The notes under the pieces are model-generated. The model ran no database searches. It had not been told where the DNA came from and worked only from the letters and a program-made list of their open reading frames with translations. The position numbers and the translations under genes are program-made. This document shows, in pieces, positions 5,632-13,371 of a stretch of 37,973 nt of DNA. Source of the DNA: Oscillospiraceae bacterium (GTDB lineage: Bacteria > Bacillota > Clostridia > Saccharofermentanales > Saccharofermentanaceae); NCBI GenBank assembly GCA_015069215.1, contig SVJC01000007.1:1-37973 (forward strand), given 5' to 3'. Position 1 is the stretch's first letter; every line of letters starts with the position of its first letter.

Positions 5632-6248
5632 TATCCGTTCCTCCCGTAAAGGCGGTCAAACTGTCTGATGTGTTCGTCCAGAGTCTTAAGCGCCTGCTCT
5701 TCTCTTGAAGGATCCCTGTCGCAGATCGTGAGAAGGTAGTAGATCGGCGCGTAGAAGTGCAATGTCATGATTTCTACGTTGTCTGTCTTGAGGAGCCCTG
5801 CCTGCGTTACCATTCCGAGGAGCATCGACTGATAGGACATGGGATCGTCAACATAGAGCTTTGTGTAGATGTCCGCCAGCTCCTTGTCGTGGAACTGCTC
5901 GATCGTGAGCATCTTCCTGAAGCGCTTGTTGTAGTCGTCGTGGAGGAAGTAGAGGAAAAACCGGCGTCCTAATCCCAACAGGTGCTCTTCGGACATGTTC
6001 TTATATATCTCCGAATCGGCGGCAGCGTCTGAACCGTTGATGTTCATGGCTTTTGCCTGCTCGTCGAATCTCCTGTTCATTTCTTCGATTATCGCGTCAA
6101 AGATCGCCCTCTTGCTCTTATAGTGTTTATAAAGCGACGGGGCCTTGATCCCTACGCGCTCCGCGATGTCGCCGACAAAGACGTTCGCGTAGCCTTTTTC
6201 GGAAAAGAGCGTCAGTGCTTCATCCAATATCCTTTGTTTTGTATCCAT
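5631..6248 (-). CDS. TetR family transcriptional regulator
   Basis: 205 residues. Residues 1-50 form the typical helix-turn-helix (RILDEALTLFSEKGY, then IAERVGIKAPSLYKHYKSK). The C-terminal ligand-binding part is unlike any member I can name. It is the first gene of the operon with the reductase at 4912-5631. The promoter upstream contains two copies of a palindrome, one between -35 and -10 and one just after -10, so self-repression is very likely. Confidence 0.92.
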   Translation of the reverse strand: MDTKQRILDEALTLFSEKGYANVFVGDIAERVGIKAPSLYKHYKSKRAIFDAIIEEMNRRFDEQAKAMNINGSDAAADSEIYKNMSEEHLLGLGRRFFLYFLHDDYNKRFRKMLTIEQFHDKELADIYTKLYVDDPMSYQSMLLGMVTQAGLLKTDNVEIMTLHFYAPIYYLLTICDRDPSREEQALKTLDEHIRQFDRLYGRNG

Positions 6249-6277
6249 ATGGTCCTCACTTGGCGGTCTGTGCTGCG

Positions 6278-6327
6278 TGGCTAATCCAAATTAGCCACAT
6301 TTTAGCTAATCGAAATTAGCCTGTCAA
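6278..6327 (-). promoter_or_regulatory. tetR promoter with two TetR operators
   Basis: Minus strand: TTGACA (6322-6327), 17 bases, TAAAAT (6299-6304). GGCTAATCCAAATTAGCC (6279-6296) and AGCTAATCGAAATTAGCC (6304-6321) are near-identical 18-bp palindromes with 25-bp centre spacing. One fills the promoter spacer and one covers the transcription start. Confidence 0.88.
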
Positions 6328-6360
6328 GCACCAAAGATCCGGAAAGCCTTTCCGCATAAT

Positions 6361-6445
6361 GCGACACTGGCGCCCCCACTTGTTGTTTAAACGTCAGAAA
6401 GGCCCTGAATTACTGATTGTTGGGCCATTGGGCAAGGGAGATAAT
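6361..6445 (+). promoter_or_regulatory. Shared-regulon promoter, copy 2 (GG-leader peptide 2)
   Basis: Half-site GCGACA (6361-6366), palindrome TGTTGTTTAAACGTCA (6381-6396), 20 bases, TTGTTG (6417-6422), 17 bases, GATAAT (6440-6445). Spacing is identical to copy 1. Confidence 0.75.
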
Positions 6446-6486
6446 GTGGCCATAAATAACAAACCCAAACACGGAGGACACGAAAA

Positions 6487-6762
6487 ATGAGCAAGAGAGA
6501 ACTGAATATGGAACAGATCGAAAACGCAAGCGGCGGCATCATCGGAGGCCTGGCAGGATCTTTAATGGATTTTGACAAAACAATATGCGAAGAGCCTGAT
6601 CAGGCACCTGAACCGGATACATGCATCTGCATCTTCCCGATCGGAAAAGAGGTGAAGGCAGAAGACTTGGCAGATGCTTATGATGTCTTCAGCCACAAGA
6701 ACATAAGAATGAAGTTCAGGATCGGCGATCCGTCGCGGCTTAAGGATCTCCGCCACTGTTAA
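6487..6762 (+). CDS. Small peptide with double-glycine leader
   Basis: 91 residues, start after ACGGAGGAC. Leader MSKRELNMEQIENASGG with a GG site at 16-17; the rest begins IIGGLAG, then is acidic (EEPDQAPEPDTC), has CIC, and ends in C. The mature part shares no clear similarity with the 4579-4872 peptide although the leaders match in spacing (E-x-N-x-x-Q-x-E-x-A-x-GG). Three or four Cys could form disulfides or be modified. No maturation enzyme or exporter lies next to it. Followed by its own terminator. Confidence 0.75.
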   Translation: MSKRELNMEQIENASGGIIGGLAGSLMDFDKTICEEPDQAPEPDTCICIFPIGKEVKAEDLADAYDVFSHKNIRMKFRIGDPSRLKDLRHC

Positions 6763-6783
6763 CATTGTTACAATCAGTTTTTC

Positions 6784-6811
6784 AAGGGGTGCCCGTGAGG
6801 CGCCCTTTTTA
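6784..6811 (+). terminator. Terminator after GG peptide 2
   Basis: AAGGGGTGCC pairs with GGCGCCCTT around a CGTGA loop, followed by TTTTT. Confidence 0.75.
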
Positions 6812-6848
6812 TGTCCGGCTGTTTCCGGGCAGGATCCCGGGAATAAAT

Positions 6849-6877
6849 TTGATTATCAAAGTTCGATGATATATTAT
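6849..6877 (+). promoter_or_regulatory. Promoter of the membrane protein gene
   Basis: TTGATT (6849-6854), 17 bases, TATTAT (6872-6877), about 35 bases before the start codon. Confidence 0.6.
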
Positions 6878-6911
6878 CGAAAACAACAGCGCTGACAGGG
6901 AGAAATAAGGT

Positions 6912-7688
6912 ATGGGTCTGATAGTTTTTGTGCCTGCGGTAATGTTCTTCATTGCCATGATCATAGTGATCATAAAGCTGAGAAAGACAAAGCATCCTGT
7001 CAAGGTGGCACGAGTCTTCGCGGTCATTTCCGTCATAGCCGGAGTGATATATCTGATATTTGCATTTTTCCCGTTCGAATACAAAGGCCCGGGCGGAATT
7101 GATTACATAGGCCAGGCGATCGTCTGGGCATTGATGGTCAACGCTTTGTTATATACCTCACTGGGTATCTACATAAGCTTTGCCATTGCGGCGACCGTCT
7201 ATGCCATCAAGGCGGTCAAGAAAAAGGAAAACCGCAAGAGCGGCGTGATCTCGCTCATAATGAGCTGGGTGATCGGTCTGTTTATCATTGGAATGATACT
7301 GACCAACGTCGTCTCTAATCAGGTACACATGAGGAACATAAAGGTCAAGGTCACGGATGTCGTTCAGACGACAAGCAAATCTGACGGACCTTCGATCGCA
7401 GTAACGATCGAGCTTACCAACAACACGAAGAGGGATATCTATTATCTCGGTTCCGTATACGATGAGGTAACACAGGGCGACAAGGAACTTAGACATGCCT
7501 ACATCGATCAGATCAAGGAATATAACGACAGTGACATTGATGCGGTTAAGCCCGGAGAGACCAGGATCATCAAAAAGGGATTTAAGCTGAATAACACGAC
7601 CGAGCCGGTCAAGCTCTATTTCAGCAACTACGGCCAATCGATCACGTATGAGGAATATACTTTCATCCCTCATGACGGAGAAAGTTGA
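6912..7688 (+). CDS. Membrane protein with C-terminal extracytoplasmic beta domain
   Basis: 258 residues. Four hydrophobic segments lie at about 3-21, 35-53, 70-98 and 112-134. The C-terminal 120 residues (VTDVVQTTSKSDGPSIAVTIELTNNT...) look like an immunoglobulin-like or DUF5067-type beta domain, common in exported Firmicute proteins. The start follows AGGGAG. It is followed by the zinc-ribbon membrane protein, which has its own promoter. Function unknown. Confidence 0.75.
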   Translation: MGLIVFVPAVMFFIAMIIVIIKLRKTKHPVKVARVFAVISVIAGVIYLIFAFFPFEYKGPGGIDYIGQAIVWALMVNALLYTSLGIYISFAIAATVYAIKAVKKKENRKSGVISLIMSWVIGLFIIGMILTNVVSNQVHMRNIKVKVTDVVQTTSKSDGPSIAVTIELTNNTKRDIYYLGSVYDEVTQGDKELRHAYIDQIKEYNDSDIDAVKPGETRIIKKGFKLNNTTEPVKLYFSNYGQSITYEEYTFIPHDGES

Positions 7689-7714
7689 CAATCTTTCTTG
7701 CCATAATTTAAAAT
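7685..7714 (+). promoter_or_regulatory. Promoter of the zinc-ribbon protein gene
   Basis: TTGACA (7685-7690, overlapping the preceding stop codon), 18 bases, TAAAAT (7709-7714), before the AGGGGAAAG ribosome site. Confidence 0.6.
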
Positions 7715-7761
7715 TTTATAGGAATAAGATCACTCGTCAGGATTTTTAAAGGGGAAAGATT

Positions 7762-9390
7762 ATGGCAATCTGGGATGAGAATAAGGGTGCCGGAAGGTTC
7801 GATCCGGGCGATGCCGCCACGTTTTCGGCTGATGCAAAGAAATGTCCGTCATGCGGATCAAATCTGTATTTCGATACTGAACACAGCGCAATGATGTGCG
7901 GCAACTGCGGCGGGATCTTTGATCCTGAGACGCTTGACCGCACCGGTTCATTTGGTCTTGCCAATCCCGAAAAGGATTACGACGGCAAGATCGAGATGAG
8001 CGAGGACGATAAAAGGCGTCAGGAGATCGTCTGCAACGCGTGCGGCGCGCAGATAGTAACCGACATGAATACCGCAGCAACGTTCTGCGCATTCTGCGGA
8101 TCGCCCGCTTTGGTCACGAGAAGACTTACCCGTGAATTCAAGCCGGACTACATCATTCCCTTTGCTTTCGATAAGGAGAAGGCGATCAGCATCTTTAAAG
8201 AGCACTGTGCGGGGATCTCCCATCTGCCCAAGGATTACATCAACGATAAAGTCTTATCCAGGATTACCGGTATCTATGTTCCGACATGGATCGTCGGCTC
8301 GGAGGTTGACGTAAACATCTCCGGTATTGGGATCAAGGGAAAACTGATCGAAAATATCCATGACGGCACAAATGCAACGGCCGATAATTACAAACAGCAC
8401 ATTTTCGGAAAGGTCAGGTTCAGGCTCAAGGATGTGCCTTTCGACGGTGAGGTAAAGCTTCCCGACAGGCTCATGGCAGCCGCGGAACCGTTTGATTATT
8501 CGGCGCTGGTTCCTTTCAGGGCTGAGTATCTGCAGGGCTTTTTCGCAGAGAAATACGATGAGCAGCCGCTGGACATGACGGACAAGATCTATAAGAGGCT
8601 CGACAAGTATGCTCTTGATATGTGCAAAAAAGTCAATTTCGGTTACGACGCTTTCGTTCCGAATGCCGACCACAGCCAGACGAGATATACCAATCAGACC
8701 GTCAAATACGCACTTCTTCCGATATGGTTCCTGACCATCGAATACAACGGCCTGAAGTACAAGTACATCGTAAACGGCCAGACCGGCAAGGTCTCCGGAG
8801 AATTCCCGTATTCAAAAGGGTGGGAGACGATCGAGAGGACCAAGAGACGTGCAAAGATAAGGGCAGCGATATGGAACACCGGCCTGCGCGCTCTTCTTTA
8901 CACCGTGCCTGTGGGAATACTCATCATTCTTCCTTTGATCCAGTACATAAGATCTCCGGAGTCACATTATTACACGGCGACGATATTTTTTATGAACTTC
9001 CTGTTTGACCATCCTGTGGAAGCCTTTTGCGATATAGCATTGGCAATACTCATCGCGTTCTTCATGTCGAGACTTGCGCCGAGGATCCTCATGGGACATG
9101 AGAAAAACCAGATGGAAAACCTGGCTCAGACAACAGATCACGAACTGGATAAGGAACAGGATGTTGAGGCGTATTTCGATACGACTTATTCGATGGAAGC
9201 TTACGAGACCACATTCGACTTTGTGCCTCTCGATTCCGGCTGGAGCTATGGCGAGGGCAAGAGATACGATTTCATGTATGCCAAGCCTGAGGCTGAGGAA
9301 TTTGATGACGGAGACAGTACTGATTTCGAGAAGATGGGCCACGACAGAAAGATGCTTTCAGGAAACGGTAACTTTGATGATGAAATATAA
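7762..9390 (+). CDS. Zinc-ribbon membrane protein
   Basis: 542 residues. Two zinc ribbons at the N-terminus: CPSCG...CGNCG (about 29-52) and CNACG...CAFCG (about 92-113). A central domain of about 240 residues follows, with the TFIIB-ribbon-protein style segment PDYIIPFAFDKEKAISIFKE and the TWIVGSEVDV strand. Two or three membrane helices lie near 374-395 and 407-440. The tail is acidic and rich in Asp, Glu and Tyr. Such proteins are common in Clostridia without an assigned role. The frame overlaps the next gene by a few bases, so the two are probably translated together. Confidence 0.78.
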   Translation: MAIWDENKGAGRFDPGDAATFSADAKKCPSCGSNLYFDTEHSAMMCGNCGGIFDPETLDRTGSFGLANPEKDYDGKIEMSEDDKRRQEIVCNACGAQIVTDMNTAATFCAFCGSPALVTRRLTREFKPDYIIPFAFDKEKAISIFKEHCAGISHLPKDYINDKVLSRITGIYVPTWIVGSEVDVNISGIGIKGKLIENIHDGTNATADNYKQHIFGKVRFRLKDVPFDGEVKLPDRLMAAAEPFDYSALVPFRAEYLQGFFAEKYDEQPLDMTDKIYKRLDKYALDMCKKVNFGYDAFVPNADHSQTRYTNQTVKYALLPIWFLTIEYNGLKYKYIVNGQTGKVSGEFPYSKGWETIERTKRRAKIRAAIWNTGLRALLYTVPVGILIILPLIQYIRSPESHYYTATIFFMNFLFDHPVEAFCDIALAILIAFFMSRLAPRILMGHEKNQMENLAQTTDHELDKEQDVEAYFDTTYSMEAYETTFDFVPLDSGWSYGEGKRYDFMYAKPEAEEFDDGDSTDFEKMGHDRKMLSGNGNFDDEI

Positions 9391-9826
9391 CTTCTACGGT
9401 AATGAAACATGCGGCTCGGTAAAGCCTCTTGAGGGTGCGCCTTCGTGGCTTACGTCGCCCCTGGCTTTGTATGATGCGTTATCCGACGGCCTTTGGCGTA
9501 AGGAGACCTGTGCACCGAGGATGCAGGACAAGTGGACATCTTCCAATCCCACATACGGACAGTGCTCGATCACGGCTTTCATCGTGCAGGATCTTTTCGG
9601 AGGCGAGGTTTACGGAGTACCGAGGGAAGGCGGGAATTTTCACTGCTACAACGTGATCGGTTCCGCTAAGTTCGACCTGACATCCGAGCAGTTCGGGGAA
9701 GAGGCCAAGACACTCGTTTACGATGACAAGCACCTGCAGACCCGCGAAGTGCATTTCGCCAAGGCGGAGAAAAAAGCCCGCTACGAGGTCTTAAAGGAAC
9801 TTGTCCTTAACTATTCACCTTCATAA
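9377..9826 (+). CDS. YunG-like protein
   Basis: About 149 residues from the ATGATG pair at 9377/9380; the frame is open further upstream inside the zinc-ribbon gene but lacks a ribosome site there, while GGAAACGG precedes this start. The conserved stretch YGQCSITAFIVQDLFGGEV, then HCYNVIG and KFDLTSEQF, matches the YunG family (Gln-Cys pair, His, Asp-Leu-Thr), whose arrangement recalls a papain or transglutaminase-like fold, though the activity is unproven. Overlap with the previous gene suggests coupled expression. Confidence 0.75.
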   Translation: MMKYNFYGNETCGSVKPLEGAPSWLTSPLALYDALSDGLWRKETCAPRMQDKWTSSNPTYGQCSITAFIVQDLFGGEVYGVPREGGNFHCYNVIGSAKFDLTSEQFGEEAKTLVYDDKHLQTREVHFAKAEKKARYEVLKELVLNYSPS

Positions 9827-9831
9827 ATGAT

Positions 9832-9859
9832 GACCCCCGCACCAACCAATGCGGGGGTC
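9832..9859. terminator. Terminator between convergent genes
   Basis: GACCCCCGCA pairs with TGCGGGGGTC (10 bp perfect, eight-base loop). The T runs are short on both strands. Confidence 0.65.
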
Positions 9860-9894
9860 AAGTTTAATCAACCTTATCGGGAGTGGGATGATTA

Positions 9895-10623
9895 TCAGAA
9901 TTTAAGGGAAATGTTTGTTGTTCCCGTGATCTCACAGTTGCCCTGGAGATCCTCGTAGATGGTAACGATAACGAGTGAGCTTGCTGCGTTGGGATCTGCA
10001 GTTACGGGAGTCGTCTTGCAGAGGATGGCGTGGTTCTTGCCGGAGACTACCTGGGATCCCAGATAAGCGATGGGTGTGTATTCAGCACCGAGACGCTTTG
10101 CTGCTGCCTTGTCGACGATCTTCTGGATGTCGGCTGTTATCTCGGGATTTGCTGCGTAGCTGTAACCGCCGAGGCTCTGTGATCCGGCTGCACCGGGGAT
10201 GAGAACGTCCCTGTCGCCCATGAAGCTTGCTTCACCCTGCGTGTTAACGTAGATGTAAGTGTACTTAAGTGTGCCTGTGCCGTTCTTCTGATCGAGTGTC
10301 GACTTGCAGAGGAAGCAGTAGTTTACACCGGATACGACCTGTGTTCCGACAAGTGCCACGGGTTCATAGAAGTAACCGTTGATGGGTACTATGGCTTCTT
10401 TGAAGTACTTCATCTGCTGTTCTGTGACTGCATTTGACTTTGCGACTGCCCAGCCGCCGGTCATCATGCCCTTGTCGCCCGTTTCCTCGTCCTGTTTCTG
10501 TTCAGCCTTGGTGGGCTCTGTGTTCTTTGTTTCAGCATTGGGATTTTTCGCGCATGCCGCGAGGCATCCTGTGAGACATACTGCTGTGAGTCCCAGCGCT
10601 GCGATCTTAGTAAAGTGTTTCAT
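9895..10623 (-). CDS. Cys-lipoprotein with duplicated cystatin-like domain
   Basis: 242 residues. Lipoprotein signal with two possible lipoboxes, LTGC (C20) and LAAC (C24). After a charged linker, two homologous halves each carry QVVSG followed by a strand (QVVSGVNYCFLCK and QVVSGKNHAILCK). QVVSG matches the QxVxG loop by which cystatins enter the cleft of papain-type cysteine peptidases. Inhibition of a cysteine peptidase at the cell surface is therefore a fair hypothesis, but bacterial cystatin-like repeats may have other roles. Start after AAGGAGAA. The promoter shares its architecture with both GG peptides and the exported desulfurase-like gene. Confidence 0.78.
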   Translation of the reverse strand: MKHFTKIAALGLTAVCLTGCLAACAKNPNAETKNTEPTKAEQKQDEETGDKGMMTGGWAVAKSNAVTEQQMKYFKEAIVPINGYFYEPVALVGTQVVSGVNYCFLCKSTLDQKNGTGTLKYTYIYVNTQGEASFMGDRDVLIPGAAGSQSLGGYSYAANPEITADIQKIVDKAAAKRLGAEYTPIAYLGSQVVSGKNHAILCKTTPVTADPNAASSLVIVTIYEDLQGNCEITGTTNISLKF

Positions 10624-10679
10624 TTTTGTATTCTCCTTATGCTTAAGTTTTTGGTTTGTACCCTTATCAGGTTGCCTTC

Positions 10680-10764
10680 ATTATCGGGTGCCCCGAAACG
10701 CTTAACAATCAGTAATCTCCAGGGTTTCTGTCGATTAAGCCACACTTGCAAAGGGTTTTGTCGT
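10680..10764 (-). promoter_or_regulatory. Shared-regulon promoter, copy 3 (cystatin-like lipoprotein)
   Basis: Minus strand: half-site ACGACA (10759-10764), palindrome TGTGGCTTAATCGACA (10729-10744), 20 bases, TTGTTA (10703-10708), 17 bases, GATAAT (10680-10685). Exactly the spacing of the other three copies. Confidence 0.75.
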
Positions 10765-10819
10765 GTAAGGAGGATCATTTTCGTATTATTTTCGCTGCCG
10801 AAAAGATGAAAAGACATGA

Positions 10820-10847
10820 AAAGAACCGCCCGGAAGGACGGCTCTTT
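10820..10847 (-). terminator. Terminator downstream of the Amt-PII gene
   Basis: On the minus strand AAAGAGCCGTCC pairs with GGGCGGTTCTTT (12 bp with two wobbles, four-base loop), followed by TTTTC. The plus-strand reading has mismatches, so it probably serves the minus strand. It lies 135 bases past the amt stop. Confidence 0.6.
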
Positions 10848-10926
10848 CGTTGGGGGTTGTTGCAGTTATTTACTGCAGTTGGTTATATTTTCAATTTATC
10901 CTGATCGGGAAGCAGTTTCGCGGCGG

Positions 10927-10959
10927 TTTCCGCACAAGCGGAGCGCGGAGGACTTAAGC
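10927..10959. repeat. Short dispersed palindromic repeat, copy 1
   Basis: A 33-base sequence containing TTTCCGCACAAGCG and AGCGCGGAGGAC recurs at 28482-28514 with about three differences. TCCGC and GCGGA form the ends of a small hairpin. This copy lies in the 3' region of amt. Confidence 0.65.
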
Positions 10960-10981
10960 CGCGGAAGTGCTTTTCGATTAC

Positions 10982-12751
10982 TTATTCGACGTCTGCCAAT
11001 GCCGCGAAATTCTCTTCGCCTGTTCTGATCTTTACGACACGGTCAACGTTGTAAACGAAGATCTTTCCGTCGCCGATATGGCCTGTGTAGAGTGCCTTCT
11101 TGGCAGCTGCGATAACTTTGTCTACAGGGATCGTGGAAACGACAACTTCGACCTTGACCTTAGGTAAGAGCGTAGTATCGACTTCAACGCCTCTGTACTT
11201 CTCTCCGGCACCCTTCTGGACGCCGCAGCCCATGCACTGGATCATTGTGATACCGGTTACACCTATGTCGTTCATTGCTTTCTTCAAAGTATCGAAGCGC
11301 GAAAGCTTGGCGATGATGACTACCTTATGGATACCTGTATCGTAAGAAGGAGCAACTGTATTTACTACAGGAACTGCTGCTTCCTTGAGTGTCTCGGAAG
11401 CCTTGTCGTATTCTGCAACACCCAGGTCTGTGTTCTCGTTGACTGCCATCATGTTGTCTGTTGTATCCATGATGGAGAAGCCTGAGTAAGCGGAAACGAG
11501 ACCGTGTTCTGTAACGTCAAGACCTGTGATCTCTTCTTCTTCGGAAGCGCGGAGACCGACGATCTTCTTGATCGCGAAGAATGTGATGGTGATCGTGACT
11601 GCTGTCCAGCCTGCCGTTGCGAGCATACCGATCATCTGGATGCCGAGGAGCTTTAATCCGCCGCCATAGAAGAGACCTGTCATTACGTTGCCTGAAGCGT
11701 CAGCTACTGAGTAGCCGGGAACTGTTGATGTGGAGAAGAGACCTACTGCGACCGTTCCCCAGATACCGTTCATCATGTGGACTGCAACTGCACCGACGGG
11801 GTCATCGATATGAAGTACATTGTCGAGGAGCCATACGCCGAATACTACGAGTAATCCTGAAACGAGACCGATGATGCAAGCGCCCAATGCGTCTGCCGTG
11901 TCGCAGGGAGCCGTGATCGCTACGAGGCCTGCGAGTGAAGCGTTGAGACACATGGAAACATCAGGCTTACCATATTTGACCCATGTGAAGATCATTGTTG
12001 TAACTGTAGCGATCGCGGGTGCGATGGTTGTTGCTACGAAGATGCTGCCGAGCTGTTCAAGTGAAGTAGCTGCCGCACCGTTGAATCCGTACCAGCCGAG
12101 CCAGAGGATGAATACACCCAGAGCGCCGATCGGGATGTTGTGGCCGGGAAAAGCGTTAACTTTTGTAACCTTGCCTTTTTCGTCCTTAATGAACTTACCG
12201 ATACGGGGTCCCAAGATAGCTGCGCCGATCAGGGCAGAGATGCCGCCTACCATATGGATGCAGTTGGAACCTGCGAAATCGTGGAAACCCATCTGTGCGA
12301 GCCATCCGCCGCCCCATGTCCAGTGAGCCTCGATGGGGTAGATGACTGCTGAAATGACTCCTGAATAAATGCAGTAAGATAAGAACTTTGTTCTCTCTGC
12401 CATTGCACCGGAAACGATCGTTGCGGTCGTTGCGCAGAAGACGAGATTGAATACGAATCCGCTCCAATCGAAGGTAGCGTAATTCGTAAATATATCAAAG
12501 TTCGGAATACCTACAAGACCGAAAAGGGCATCTTCACCCAAGAAGAGGCCGAATCCGATGAGGATGAATACCACAGTACCGATACAGAAATCCATCAGGT
12601 TTTTCATGATGATGTTTCCTGCATTTTTCGCTCTGGTAAAACCGGTCTCTACCATGGCAAATCCTGCCTGCATCCAGAAGACCAAAGCTGCTCCGGCTAA
12701 GAACCATACGCCGAAGATCTGTTCGTGCAATGTTTTTAATACGTCTTCCAT
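10982..12751 (-). CDS. amt: Ammonium transporter fused to a PII signalling domain
   Basis: 589 residues from the ATG at 12751, eight bases after GGAGG; a longer frame exists but enters the leader RNA. Residues 1 to about 420 are a complete Amt/MEP/Rh ammonium channel (GAALVFWMQAGFAMVETGF at the N-terminus, WGGGWLAQMG and the twin-His HMVGG and HMMNG helices), with about 11 membrane segments. After an acidic linker of about 60 residues, the last 115 residues are a PII (GlnB/GlnK) domain with its T loop (QKGAGEKYRGVEV). PII trimers normally plug Amt trimers according to 2-oxoglutarate and ATP; here the plug is covalent. The leader carries an ANTAR-type antitermination motif. Confidence 0.95.
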   Translation of the reverse strand: MEDVLKTLHEQIFGVWFLAGAALVFWMQAGFAMVETGFTRAKNAGNIIMKNLMDFCIGTVVFILIGFGLFLGEDALFGLVGIPNFDIFTNYATFDWSGFVFNLVFCATTATIVSGAMAERTKFLSYCIYSGVISAVIYPIEAHWTWGGGWLAQMGFHDFAGSNCIHMVGGISALIGAAILGPRIGKFIKDEKGKVTKVNAFPGHNIPIGALGVFILWLGWYGFNGAAATSLEQLGSIFVATTIAPAIATVTTMIFTWVKYGKPDVSMCLNASLAGLVAITAPCDTADALGACIIGLVSGLLVVFGVWLLDNVLHIDDPVGAVAVHMMNGIWGTVAVGLFSTSTVPGYSVADASGNVMTGLFYGGGLKLLGIQMIGMLATAGWTAVTITITFFAIKKIVGLRASEEEEITGLDVTEHGLVSAYSGFSIMDTTDNMMAVNENTDLGVAEYDKASETLKEAAVPVVNTVAPSYDTGIHKVVIIAKLSRFDTLKKAMNDIGVTGITMIQCMGCGVQKGAGEKYRGVEVDTTLLPKVKVEVVVSTIPVDKVIAAAKKALYTGHIGDGKIFVYNVDRVVKIRTGEENFAALADVE

Positions 12752-12782
12752 AAACATTTCCTCCCGTTCTCTTGCAAATAAA

Positions 12783-12888
12783 AAGAACCCGCCACAAATG
12801 TACTCACACCGTTGTGACAGATTCTTCGTAATTGCAATTAAAATAATAAAGGTGCACCGAGCTGCTTTGCTCAATGCACCTTTGCATG
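12783..12888 (-). promoter_or_regulatory. amt leader RNA: ANTAR-type dual hairpin plus terminator
   Basis: Read on the minus strand. P1 (12848-12883) is a perfect 15-bp stem (two G-U pairs) with six-base loop AAAGCA. P2 (12804-12817) is TCAC-AACGGT-GTGA, loop AACGGT. Both loops have A at position 1 and G at position 4. A terminator (12783-12826) pairs 15 bases on each side and ends in TTTTT; its 5' arm shares TCACAA with P2, so the two structures exclude each other. This is the arrangement used by ANTAR antiterminators such as EutV. Confidence 0.8.
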
Positions 12889-12894
12889 TCGGGA

Positions 12895-12923
12895 TATTAA
12901 CACAGCGGATTTGATATTGTCAA
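12895..12923 (-). promoter_or_regulatory. amt promoter
   Basis: TTGACA (12918-12923), 17 bases, TTAATA (12895-12900) on the minus strand. Predicted RNA start about 12888, a few bases before P1. Confidence 0.75.
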
Positions 12924-13055
12924 CGGGTGATTTTGATTTTTTTTCGCATGCCGGAAGGCGCTCTCTAATTAAAATAGGGCGGGGCTTTTCGCTGTAACAT
13001 GAATTTCATTTTTCGCGAATAATACTTTCTCTTTTCTGAGCCCGAAAACGGTTTT

Positions 13056-13190
13056 CATTCCACATTGCTTTCCACGTTTGAACTGAAACAGAGGAGGGAA
13101 CGTGGAATACGTGTCAAAATCACTCGTCATTCCATGTTACCTTCCACGTTTTGTTCAAAACGAGGGAGGTTTTGTGGAACGGCACACAAA
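13056..13190. repeat. Two degenerate copies of a 72-bp palindromic repeat
   Basis: CATTCC recurs at 13056 and 13128, exactly 72 bp apart. Each copy is an imperfect hairpin (ATTCCA...TGGAA outside, a CGTTT/AAACG-type core, GGAGG-rich right arm). The unit matches the well-preserved array at 30842-31112 in period and core. Confidence 0.65.
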
Positions 13191-13241
13191 AACGGTTTGA
13201 TATCCGGACGGCGGATTAATGAAGATAGTGAAAATCTGATA

Positions 13242-13270
13242 TTGACAACCGCAAATCCCAGTAGCATAAT
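13242..13270 (+). promoter_or_regulatory. gltB promoter
   Basis: TTGACA (13242-13247), 17 bases, CATAAT (13265-13270). Predicted RNA start about 13277, giving a leader of about 95 bases. Confidence 0.75.
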
Positions 13271-13289
13271 TCTGACAATTAAATACTTC

Positions 13290-13340
13290 AAGCAACGGCG
13301 CTTATCTGCAGAGTTCACTCTGCCGGGTAAGCGCTTTTTT
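13290..13340 (+). promoter_or_regulatory. gltB leader: ANTAR-type hairpin overlapping a terminator
   Basis: AAGC-AACGGC-GCTT (13290-13303) has a six-base loop with A1 and G4, the same AACGG core as in the amt leader. It overlaps the 5' arm of a terminator (13298-13340: GCGCTTA/TAAGCGC outside, GCAGAG/CTCTGC inside, then TTTTTT). Forming one prevents the other. I see no second A1/G4 hairpin after the predicted start, so the motif is only half complete. Confidence 0.65.
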
Positions 13341-13371
13341 GTTGCTAAATCCGAAGGGAGTATATAGCGGT

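Noticed and set aside
12752..12874. Upstream extension of the Amt-PII protein
   Set aside because: The extra 41 residues are translated from the leader hairpins and terminator, and the GGAGG-preceded ATG at 12751 matches the normal Amt N-terminus.
12848..12883. Simple terminator in the amt leader
   Set aside because: The tail is only ATTATTTT, and the six-base loop with A1/G4 together with a second hairpin and a better terminator downstream fits an ANTAR P1 hairpin better.
12751..13010. Glutamine riboswitch (glnA RNA) before amt
   Set aside because: I do not find the conserved core of that riboswitch; the leader is explained by the hairpin pair and terminator.
13056..13190. CRISPR-like array
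   Set aside because: The direct repeats have self-complementary units and no unique spacers; the 72-bp period is the whole repeat unit. The same applies to 30842-31112 and 24682-24793.
13339..13371. Upstream TTG start for gltB
   Set aside because: It lies in the T run of the leader terminator; ATG 13372 has a ribosome site and gives the usual propeptide length.
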